DNA of 64,000 nt, taken from NCBI GenBank assembly GCA_963969395.1, contig OZ017798.1, positions 1,612,001 through 1,676,000 of the forward strand, read 5' to 3'. Below are positions 22,970 to 32,649 of the stretch, piece after piece. How positions within the stretch are numbered: the stretch's first letter is position 1; every line of letters starts with the position of its first letter. Below the pieces are notes generated by a model. It did no database searches. It saw nothing but the letters and a program-made list of their open reading frames with translations, and was not told the DNA's origin. Source of the DNA: Pseudoscleropodium purum. Taxonomy: Eukaryota; Streptophyta; Bryopsida; Hypnales; Brachytheciaceae. The position numbers and the translations under genes were made by a program.

Positions 22970-24031
22970 CCTAACGCAGGTTTTTAAGCAGTTTCAGAAC
23001 GAGTTCTACTCTGCAACAGGAGACTCTTTCTTATTTTCCTATTTCGTTACACCCAAGTTAACCTGTCATGAGCAGTCGTGACCAATCAATTTAAAACATA
23101 AAGATTCCAATTTTTTTCATCATACAATGTATGCGTAGTCAAATTTACAGATTCTTCTTTCATGTACAGTACAATGCATCCTTTTCATTCCTGGCTTGCT
23201 GGAATAAATTCTGCATAATATGTCAAATCATGTCAAATCAACGAGCATGTTTTAGCAAAAGCGCAGGTGCTGGAGAACAGATGTGTTTCGGAATCCTTTG
23301 CAACTACCCCCCAGGAGCTTCCAAAGCTTCCTGCAGACCAATCGCTGCCACTTTTCAGACGGAAACGAAAACTGCGTCATGCAATGACTCAAGTTGTACC
23401 ACTCTCGCAACGTTCATAACATTCTATAGACGTGCAGTGTTGCACTCAATAATCCATCCATTCTCATTCTCCCAAATGTTTAGCTAAAGTTCACATATTA
23501 GCCCGTTGTTTTTGAAGTGGTAACATAGAAAGAGCCAAACATTCATACTCGTCAAAAAGACTCAAAAGTTTCTCATTCAGAGTAACCAACACCTATATTC
23601 TCTGTTTGGTACCACAACATTCTTGAACTTGAAGGCAAGGGACCTTTACTTTACATGAATATGTGCTCCTTTCACTGTAAAACATCACATCTTGAATGCA
23701 AGCTTGTATTGTGGGCCACTGTAACAGGGACAGGAATATATTCTTGTTACAGTAATACTGTAGAAGGACCCCATGCCTTCCCATTCCAGAGTGTTACTCC
23801 CACCTGAGATGACCCCAGATTATGCACAAAGAAGCAGGTTCCTTGCGTTGCGGAAGCCCCTCAAGAATGTTCTGGGTGAGTGTCAGCACAAAGAGCACAA
23901 CAACTGCATTCAAAGTAGGAGCCTGGTGGCTAAACCGTGATTCAATTTCGAAGAGTATCTGACATGAGAGACGAATGCGAACACGAAACCCTAACTCTAA
24001 ACCTGGACGACCTGCACGAGACCACCTAAAC
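22970..24031. other. Convergent intergenic region
   Basis: Lies between the 3' ends of the methyltransferase (+) and the plastid protein (-), and holds MITE R2. Composition is balanced, consistent with two 3' UTRs. No further gene is seen. Confidence 0.5.
23617..23794. mobile_element. Short MITE (family R, copy 2)
   Basis: Same termini as the copy at 12664-12827: ACATTCTTGAACTTGAAGGC at the left and GCCTTCCCATTCCAGAGTGT at the right, 178 bp. TA follows the right end, but the left flank is CA, so the target duplication is imperfect. Confidence 0.55.
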
Positions 24032-25323
24032 TCAGCTTTGCGAGTCGATGTATTGGTCGATGTCGGATTTGAGAGCACTGAGCTGCCCTTCCGACGCAAT
24101 GCGCAGCTTGGCGTCGTCGATGGTGACCAAATACTTGGCCTGAAACGCTGTCGCATGCGCGTTCGGGTTGCAGAAGATCTCGAAGAAGACGCCTTCTTCC
24201 GTCTGGCGATACTCCATGTTGTCCCACCGCTTGGGTCGAGCGGCTTTCTCCTTCTCCTTGAACGTCGTCAACAGCCCCGTGATGGCGGAGCTCAGCCCTT
24301 TGGCCGAGTCTAGAGAAAAGGGGATGGTCAGTGAAGTTTCCCCGATGTGGAGCGTAATCGGAGTCTTCGCTGCAACCACTGAGACATCTTTGTCAATCTA
24401 ATGGAGAGATCATGTGAAACAAGAATCCAAATCCATAACCACTGATACACCTCGGTCACATTTCATGGTGACTTCGTTTGAAACAACAATCCAAATGCAC
24501 GACCACTGATAAAACTTTGTCAATCTACCGGAGACATCTTTTGAAACAACATCCCAAAATCCACATGTCGACATTTCCCACCAAAAGAAGGTAAAAGTCT
24601 TAAAAGATTTACGAGAACGCAACAATCTTGCGGTGAACACACTCGCTTCACAGAGAAGAGTTTAAGAGCGCAGTGAGGGAATGTGGAGTCATGGAAGTCC
24701 ATAGACAACAAGAGAGAGACAGAGGAAAATGCAAAAAAAGAGTCACGAGATCATGAAATTGTTGCCTGCAACGGGCCTCACAGAAGCACTAAAGGACAAT
24801 GGGCGAAGTGGAAGTCAACAGGAGGGAGAGGCAGAAGAAGAGAAACATTAAGCCGCAGCACCAAATGCAAGCGATTTCCAGAATCTCACATAACCAAAAC
24901 GAACAGCAGCATTGGTTACGCACGATCACGCACCGCATTCACAGAAGTATTAAGAAATATGTACAACCCCAATGGCGAGGAGCTTCGTTCACAAATAAGA
25001 ATTTCAAAGAAACTAACAAAAGCGACAATGCACTCAACCCTCTTTCACTAATCCATAGTTTGAACGTGTGGCAAGTCTGCTACACTCGATGCTAGAGTGG
25101 CAAGTGTGCATAATCTTCACGAATGTCAATTCAGAGAAGGTCATTACAAAGATGTTTGAGTGTAATAGCACTCACCTTGCGATTGCGCGGCGCAGACAGG
25201 AAGGCGTCTGGGGATGGCGGAGATCCGAAGTTGTGATTCCGGAGTAAAGGAAGTGCGAGCGGCGATGAACGAGGAACCAAGAGTAGCAGCCGCTGGATGT
25301 GCCATAGCCATGGCCATCACCAT
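24032..25323 (-). CDS. Plastid-targeted small protein of unknown function
   Basis: Two exons, 25323-25176 and 24378-24032, with a phase-1 GT-AG intron of 797 bp, encode 164 residues. The first ~50 residues (MVMAMAMAHPAAATLGSS ... RRLPVCAAQSQ) are rich in Ala, Ser and Arg, nearly free of acidic residues and end in a V-C-A-A cleavage-like site, typical of a chloroplast transit peptide. The mature ~115 residues read PITLHIGETSLTIPF, then a KEKEKAARPKRWDNMEYRQ stretch, FFEIFCNPNAHATAFQAKY and a C-terminal KSDIDQYIDSQS. It looks like a compact alpha/beta stromal domain with no catalytic motif I recognise. I do not know the family. The first in-frame ATG is used; four ATGs lie within nine codons, so the exact start is uncertain. 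Confidence 0.75.
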
Positions 25324-26300
25324 TGCGACAGAGAAAGAAAACGACAGAATGCAAACGCGACTTTGCTCTCTGCGATGTCGAGACTCGAGACTCGAGAACA
25401 AAGGACTCACTGCAGTGCCGCAATCCACCTTATCCACTTGTTAGGTCGACTTGGCAGGAATAGACTGGCCGGCGTTTTTTTAGATTTTCATTCCGCAAAG
25501 ATGATATTTCTGGATTGTTTGAAGGAATGACCTCAATTCTATGTATACTACTGTCAGTAAGTTATGCTGAACGACAACACTATTCATTAGGGATTTTGGA
25601 TGCCTGAGTGTCGGATTTGTGGCTTTTGCAGTTTCACTCTAGTTTGTAGGTTCCGGTTGACCCCGAAATAGTACAAAGTTGACTAGGTTCTCCGAGGGCC
25701 TTGTGTTTCAGATTCGTGGAATTTTCTAGTTTTGTCAGGTAGCAGATAGTGTGAGTGGGCCGCAGGTTTTTAGCAATTGCGTGTTTGGCAGTCACGTTTG
25801 GAACAGTGTTGGTCCAAGTTTTGTTGCGGAGACGACGATTGATCGAGCTCTTGGAGGCAGAAACTGGAACTGCAAGCAACCGCGTAGCGTTAGAGTAACC
25901 TAGCGTGCCATTGTTGTTATTGCCCGAAATTCTTAGTGTGGAATTTAGCTGTGTCTGTTCCAGCCCCTGTCCCTCACTCTATCGGTTTAAGGGTTTCGCA
26001 ACTCTCTAATGTAGCGTTTCCTTCAGTAATTTCAGTACCAGTGCAGTTCTGCCTCCACCCACTAAAATTTGTGAGGAATGATGTCGATGCGCTTGCGTTC
26101 GGAGCGATTGCGAAAGTGGGACTCCCTTGCGACACACTGAGCACGACTGCGCAAGACTGAGAGCGACCGAGAAAGATGGAGAGCTCTCACATTTGAACGT
26201 GGAGTGTCCCCGTTCCTCTGCAACAGATTTGAGAGTCGGCAGAAACCGCAACAATGGGCGCAAGTGAGAACGAGAGAGCGAGAGAGCGAGAATAGCGTAC
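25324..26300. other. Upstream region of the plastid-protein gene
   Basis: Composition is balanced and pyrimidine-rich on the minus strand (CTCTCGCTCTCTCGTTCTCA near 26260-26290), as in transcribed plant leaders. An open minus-strand frame at 25634-25869 follows a possible acceptor (TTGCTTGCAG), but I see no family match. Confidence 0.35.
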
Positions 26301-26377
26301 CATGTGTCAGTGCTGTCGAAGTAGGGTATCTTAGCAGCAACAGGTACCTCTTCTTCAAATGAAGAGCTCGTGGGCAT
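26301..26377 (-). other. Possible first coding exon of an unrecognised minus-strand gene
   Basis: An ATG at 26377 lies just downstream of a telobox doublet. It opens 25 codons (MPTSSSFEEEVPVAAKIPYF...) that run to a donor-like ACATG|GTACGC at 26301. A possible continuation begins at 25869. The alternative is that this is untranslated leader of the plastid-protein gene at 25323. No homology is recognised, so this is only a candidate. Confidence 0.2.
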
Positions 26378-26384
26378 CTGACAC

Positions 26385-26397
26385 TTAGGGTTTAGGG
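26385..26397. promoter_or_regulatory. Double telobox between divergent genes
   Basis: TTAGGGTTTAGGG contains two overlapping copies of the plant telobox (AAACCCTAA on the minus strand). Teloboxes are typical of promoters and leaders of growth-related plant genes. It lies between the minus-strand plastid gene and the plus-strand GT43 gene, so it could serve either direction. Confidence 0.45.
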
Positions 26398-26464
26398 CTC
26401 ACTGGTGACCCACATGAAAAAAATCGATGGGCGCTTCGGTAGAAAGCTTGTAGAGAAGCAGATC

Positions 26465-26674
26465 GAAGTAGCCAAGCTCGTTTAGATCTACCTTGGCAGG
26501 AACTGGATTCTTTGGGTTTAAAGCTGGCAATGGCGGAGTAGCCAAGCTCATCTAGATCTACCTTGACAGGGACTGGATTCTTTGGGTTTAAAGCTGGCAA
26601 TGGCGAAGTAGTCAAGCTATTTTAGATCTACCTTGACAGGCACGAGATTCTTTGGGGTTGAAGCTGGCAATGAA
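26465..26674. repeat. 70-bp tandem triplication just upstream of the GT43 start
   Basis: Three consecutive units (about 26465-26534, 26535-26604, 26605-26674) carry the same GCCAAGCT ... TAGATCTACCTTG ... GGATTCTTTGGG ... AAGCTGGCAATG pattern at a constant 70-bp offset. The unit is not a multiple of three, so it is unlikely to be coding. The third unit ends 24 bp before the GT43 ATG and is probably in its leader or core promoter. Confidence 0.9.
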
Positions 26675-26698
26675 GAGGTTAGTAATGTCGTGATCGAC

Positions 26699-29600
26699 AT
26701 GGCCTCCATGAGAAGATCTTTATCATCGCAAATCCGTGAACCTCGAGCAACAACAGCAACAACTGTCAGTTGCAAACTCGATTTCTCGACTTCAGGAGCG
26801 TCTTCTTCTTCATCGCCTTTTTTGAGGACATTGGTGTTGGCAATGGCCATGGAAACTGGCCATGGGGGCGGGAAAGGCGCCCCCAAGATGAGGAGTTGGA
26901 AAAAGCTGTTCTTCCAGTTCGGGGTGTGCTTCGCTATTGGGTTGGTGGTGGGGTGGTTGACGCCGCAGCAGTGGCAGTTGTATGTGCCGGATTCAGTCGG
27001 TGGCGAGGGGAAACAGGGGAATGCGTTGTTCGGAAGGTCCATGGTTGGGGATGCGTTCACTGAGACGAGGATTTCCGCCGAGGTCGGCAACACTTTCGCA
27101 GGTGAACCAGCTATGAAACCTTGAGCCTCAAATTGTCCTCAAATTGTCAGTGCGTGTAACAACTTCTCTTGCAAAGAGTTGTCTTCGTGCACATTTCCCG
27201 AATGTAAGGGTTCCAGAATTCCTTGCAACAGTTGCATCTTCCTGCACTTGTACTGATATACATAGCCCTTTCACTGAAAATGCACCTGGCTAGCTCTACG
27301 TAGTTGTGGATTCTGTTTAGCTATGCTCAATCCAAGACAAGTCCACAAGAAGTAATAAGTTTGAACTTCATGCCATCGCTTTAAAAGGAACTCGAGGTAT
27401 GAAAGCCGCGAGCTCAGGTGACCCACCTACGCTGTCCGTCGGAACCTTGACCCTCGAATTTTCAGTGCATCGGACAACTTGTTTTTCAGATGCTAAAGAT
27501 TTTTTAGCGAGAGTTGCATTTTCATTTATAAAGCGTCGTATTTGTGCACATGGACGTAGACCTTTCACTGAAAGTGCATGTGGCTAGCTCTACCTATTTG
27601 TGGGTTTTGTTTAGCCACGCTCAATCCAAGTGAAGTTCACCGGCAGTTAATGTCAACTCAATGTCAATGCTTAAACTGGAAGTTCAGGTATAAAAGCTGC
27701 AAGTAATGGCTTGTTAGACTCGCATTGTTTTTAGCTTTCCTACAATCTTTCACTTGCACGGTTTGACCCAGAAATCTTGAAAGATTGAACTGCTTCCTCT
27801 GTGAAGACTGCTACCATATTCGCCTGCTACTTCAATTGCTTGCTGTGATCTCAATACTTTGAGTTAGGAGGTGTATTTTAACTCAGTAGAATTGCGGTTA
27901 TAGTAGCTTTCCTACAAGTTGTCACTTAAAACTTTTGGTTAAGTATTGAATCTCAATTTGCAATTATGAGTATTCAATGGTCGCACTCATAATTGCAAAT
28001 TGAGATTTTGTATCCGTTTCTTAAGCAAAAAATTTCGAGTGATGTCTTGTTGGAAAGCCACTGAAAGTGCAGCTTTTTAGGCCCGATGTCATGGTTTAAA
28101 GGATGATGGGAGTGGACAGGTAACGCTGTGGGAAATATGATCACGAGCAGGTGGTGGGGATGTGGAGATGCCGTTGGAGCCTCGGAAGCTGCTCATCGTG
28201 GTGACGCCCACCTACACGCGGCCCTTCAAGGCGTACTACCTGACGCGCCTGGCGCACACGCTGAAGCTGGTGCCTCCTCCGCTGCTGTGGCTGGTGGTGG
28301 AGATGCAGTCGCAGTCGCTGGAGACGGCGACCCTGTTGCGGGAGACGGGGCTCATGTACCGCCACTTGGTGTGCGACCGGAACCTCACCAATGTTAAGGA
28401 CCGGGGGACGTACCAGCGCAACACCGCCTTGGCCCACATTGAACAGCACCAGCTGGATGGCATCGTCTACTTCGCCGACGATGACAACGTGTATACGCTG
28501 GAGCTCTTTCAGCAGATACGCCAAGTCCAGTTCGGTTCCATCTCTTCTCCCTCCTTTCGCTTGCCTGTATTCGCTGCTGCTTCTAACTGCTTTGATAAGA
28601 CTTTGATTAACGGAGGATTCATGGATGTGTCGTGACCCATTTGATTGATCATATTGTGAAAATAAAAGATTTCAGATGGTACCACACTTACATGTCACCA
28701 GATGGTATGTTCGCCCTTGGTTAGGAGCAGTGCTATTAAAGTTAATCTAGTCCAAATGTGCACCTGAATTTCATTTTTAAGACTATTCTTAACACCAAGT
28801 GCGAACATACCTTGAATTGAATAAACGATGTACTGATCCTGTGTGTGTTTGGGCAGGCGCTTTGGCACTTGGTTGGTGGGAATGCTGGCACCAGGCAAGT
28901 CCAGGGCCGTTCTGGAAGGTCCCGTGTGCAAAGACGAGAAAGTTATCGGGTGGCACACCAATGCGAAGAGCAAACGTCTGCGACGGTTTCATGTGGACAT
29001 GTCTGGCTTTGCCTTCAACTCCACCATCTTATGGGACCCTCGCCGGTGGAAACGCCCCACCTTGGAGCCCATCCGTCAGCTGGACACCATCAAGGAAGGT
29101 TTCCAGGTCAGTCGTTGAAACGGTCCTTATACATTCTCCCTTTCAACTCCTAAGTGACCACTCAACAATAGAATGTCAATTATAGGTGGGGTCAGAGTTT
29201 GCGAAGGTCTCTTTCCTTCTTTTCTTTTTGAACCTTGCGCAATTCTGAGCTCCTAATTCTCGTCAGAAATACTAGCACGTTTGTTTATTTTTTGTCCCAA
29301 TAGAAAATACTCCTCTAAGAATCACTTCCTATTGCGGAATGCAAGTCTCTCCCTTATAGTACCTTTTCAAAGCATATTCTATCATCCAAAAATGAAGATA
29401 AGCTTTCTATTGGGACATTTTGTTACCTGTCTTGATGATTTATTTCAACTCCTATGGAAGCAGCCACTTTGGCCAACATGTTTCAGAATCTTTAGGTGCA
29501 CAATTATGAAACATGGTGCTGAAGCTTGGTCACTATTTGGTAAATTTTTCAGAGCAACAAGTGTGAGATGGGTACTTTACATATCGGCCATGCAATAATT

Positions 29601-29920
29601 CAATTAAGTCTCCATACTTCTTTTGTAGAGTCATTTGGAGACGAGTTTCTGCACTTGTGCAGCAGAATTCACATAGTCTTCGTTTTAGCTACTCTGGCAG
29701 AATTAATAAATTATGAGATCTCCCTTGGCTTGTGCAGGAGACCACGTTCATAGAGCAGCTGGTGCCAGATGAGAGCCACATGGAAGGAAGGCCGCCGGGG
29801 TGCTTAAAGGTGATGGTGTGGCACCTGCACCTGGAGGCGCCTAAGGGATTTGCGTATCCTTCTGGTTGGACTCTCACGACCCCTTTGGACGCTAATATAC
29901 CTGTTCGCAAAGACAACTAA
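26699..29920 (+). CDS. GT43 glycosyltransferase (IRX9/IRX14-like xylan synthase component)
   Basis: Four exons, 26699-27101, 28151-28529, 28857-29106 and 29738-29920, encode 404 residues; all introns are GT-AG. It has type II membrane topology: a ~70-residue cytosolic tail, a transmembrane segment at about 70-88 ([18 protein letters not shown]), then a Golgi-lumen catalytic domain. GT43 landmarks: [26 protein letters not shown], the nucleotide-sugar/metal motif FADDDN (Asp 244-246), [14 protein letters not shown], and the terminal [16 protein letters not shown] plus [10 protein letters not shown]. Family members take part in elongating the xylan backbone in the Golgi; whether this one is catalytic or structural cannot be told from sequence, though the DDD motif is intact. 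The exon 2/3 junction (CA|G) uses donor GTTCGG and restores the family alignment [13 protein letters not shown]. Length is typical. Neighbours share no strand or spacing that suggests co-regulation. Confidence 0.95.
27102..27710. repeat. About 300-bp tandem duplication in GT43 intron 1
   Basis: Two diverged units, about 27101-27417 and 27418-27710, each begin with a copy of the exon-1 donor region (GGTGAACC and GGTGACCC). Both continue through CTTTCACTGAAA-TGCA and GGCTAGCTCTAC to GGTAT-AAAGC. The offset is 294-317 bp because of small indels. The duplication created a second donor-like site inside the intron. Confidence 0.75.
27949..28007. repeat. Perfect 23-bp inverted repeat with 13-nt loop in GT43 intron 1
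   Basis: The left arm 27949-27971 (AATCTCAATTTGCAATTATG...) and right arm 27985-28007 are exact reverse complements separated by 13 bases. The intron RNA can form a stable hairpin about 143 nt before the acceptor. It could be a small MITE remnant or a structural element. No function is known. Confidence 0.9.
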
Positions 29921-31260
29921 CCAATATTCTCCTTCACACTTAAGTTTGCTGCCAACAATAGAAGACCAAGATCTGGCACTCAAGGAGTCATCTTCTCGTT
30001 GATGCCTACAAAGTAGGAGCACCTAAGAGCGACTCTTTGAACTTGGGAACCATGATTTATGACTAACCTAGATTTATGTACAACGTTCCTGGACCGTGTG
30101 GGAATAAGCTGGTTCACGAATTTGGTAGTGCAACCTATTTGTGAGCCTGTGTCTATACCTGAGTGGGAACTTAGAGAAAGCAGGTACGAAAGCTTTTCAA
30201 ATACTGAATATGACCTTGGCTAGTGTAGGATACTGCAAAATCATTGCATGCATGAATTGATTCAAGCTTATTAGGTTAAATGTGATCAGTCATGTGCCCA
30301 GTTGGTGATGCTGATCACTCAAGTGCTGTGCGAGAACCTCCCAATCGTTTTTGGAAGAGAACGCATTCTAGCTCTCGACAGTGATTGTATTAATACCTTA
30401 ATTTATTAGCCGTATTCTCAGGCTTCCACTTTCTACTCTTCTGATTTGAGTTAATGTGTTCAGGTGTTACCTTGACTGGAATTTACCTGTTGCTGTTCAG
30501 ATTATTTGATATCGCTACATTGTAAGTTGGATGGGCCTGTTCTGAGCTATCAATTACCTGTAATTTCTTCTTTTCTGGAGGACATGAAACATCCAACAAC
30601 TCAGAACCTCAGGACATCACTTGGCAGGGAATTGAGGGAATCAATCATTTTATTGCAAATTATGGTACAAGTGGAAGTATCAGAGACGCTGAGGCTATGC
30701 GGGTGACATATTATTGCCATAATAAGCACACCACTGCTGACACCCCCAAGAAGGAACGCATGGGACAGTAAGATGATCCACCATAGCCTCGATTGACTAC
30801 CGCAAGGTGTCCTTCAGTTATCGTGCTGTTAGTAGTGGGTGTTTGCATCAGATTTTTCGCTGGTATATGCCACTCAGAGACCACACTTAGGACTTTCAAA
30901 TAGAGCTACTGCTACTTCAAGACTACACGATGACCGAGCTACCTACTTATAACTCGGCTTCTCATTAGTGTATCATTCCTGCAAAATCAAGCGGTGTTGC
31001 AAAAATTGAGCAGGAGAGCGCGGCTATTTTCTGCTTTCTAACCCGAGTAATCACAGGTCTGAGAATTTGGTTCAGTTTAGATATCCAAGAACCTGAGTTG
31101 TGCTTGGTGGTTCGCACTTTTGTTTGTCTGGAGTCCTGAGGACTTGGATCCAGCAGTCAAATTCTTTACAATAAGCTTTTGGTTTAGTTGTGCTCTCCAA
31201 TGCTAAAAATCTCTTGGCGTCAAGCGTCTGAATATGGTCGATTGAAATCGGAAACAGAAG
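29921..31260. other. Convergent intergenic region between GT43 and expansin
   Basis: Both genes end here. Composition is balanced throughout, compatible with 3' UTRs, but there is no splice-supported reading frame and no recognisable repeat. Confidence 0.45.
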
Positions 31261-32649
31261 TTAGTTGCTGTTAAACTGAGCTCCCTCGAAGGTCTGGCCA
31301 AAGCGCCACTCAGACGGAACGGCATTCAAAGAGGTCACGGTCACACCATCGCTGGTCATCACTCGGAAGGAGAGTGCCTGGCCAGCCAATACCGAGTTTG
31401 TCTGCCAGTTCTGTCCCCAATTTCGATGCATGGGCTGCCATTCGGTTGTGGATCCCATAATGTCAACTGCGAGAACATCGCCTTTACCGCCAACGTTGTG
31501 AACCAGGATGAGATTGAAGTACTTATTCCCATTGATAGTGAATCTGATGCCACCCTTCTTCTGGCATGGTACTCTGGAGGACATACAGTACAACAGTTGT
31601 CAGTGAGTAGCTTGAAGTGCTGTATGCAAGCTATCAACTTGATCAATGTGTCTAGTTCTCGTGATAGATTACTTGACAAACACTGTTTCTCTCTTGCAAC
31701 GTTACTGTCTGCAGAGAGACACCTATTGAAGAGATTTCATAAGACTTGATTTCACATTAGCCTAGGCCAGAAAACACAATCCATAAATCTGTCTTAATTT
31801 CACCATAAGGCTCACCTTCTGAAGAGAACGGGAACGATTCCTGCTCTGAACTTGGCAAGTTTGGTGAAGCTAGGCTGTGCAAGATCGAAATGCCGCAACG
31901 GTGGATTGCACCACCCTGGCGTGCCGTCACCCTCACGGTTGGGAGGGCAGAAGTTCGTGGCTGTGACGGTAATTACAGGTGTACCTGGAAGACACCATTT
32001 TGAACGGTAGCATTGGAGTGCAAAGCAAGCTCCGCATTTAGCCCCGTTGTTAAAGAGTGCTGTGCTCAAGGCTGTCGAATCAACTCCATAGCCCGTGCTG
32101 TGGAGGTTTCCGTAACCGCAAGCACCACCTGCACAATATTTATTCAAGGACTTGATTAGAATCCACCGACCTGCACGTCAAACTACATCATTCAGCATGC
32201 TAACTCCGGATTTGATATAGCTGATAACTCTTGTTAAAAGTGCTACAGGTGGTCGGGGATTCTTACTTCGTTATTATGATTATAGATCATCTCCTGATGT
32301 CTTTCTTTTCGACGTAAACAAACATTTTACTTGCGAGTGGCGATTACATAGTCATCGACTCTAATTAGTAGAAGGAAAAATCAGTTTCGAGAAATGAACA
32401 CTTGATTTCCAAATGGTAGGTTAGATAGTTGTCTGTGAAACTGTTCAAGGGACAAGATGTGTTACCCATAGTTCCTGACGCATCAGCACCCCCGTAGAAA
32501 GTTGCGTGAGCTTTGCGCCAGTTTTGACCATTTCTTACGTGGAATTTTCCATCGACGTCCTTGGCGAGCAGCAGCAAAGTAAGAACGAGTGTAGTCACGG
32601 ACTTTGTTAAGTGTTGATCGTACCCCTCCATCGCCTGTCGCAAAGTCAT
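31261..32649 (-). CDS. Alpha-expansin
   Basis: Three exons, 32649-32466, 32128-31816 and 31573-31261, encode 269 residues; introns are phase 1 and phase 2, GT-AG. A signal peptide with hydrophobic core ([13 protein letters not shown]) is followed by the GH45-like domain: [38 protein letters not shown] and the conserved HFD motif ([11 protein letters not shown]). After the hinge ([20 protein letters not shown]) comes the C-terminal cellulose-binding domain, with the family tryptophans in [16 protein letters not shown] and the ending [12 protein letters not shown]. Expansins loosen cellulose-hemicellulose contacts in acidic walls without hydrolysis, allowing cell growth. Length and intron positions are normal for the EXPA clade, and nothing is broken. 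ATG 32631 is an alternative start giving a shorter leader. Confidence 0.97.
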
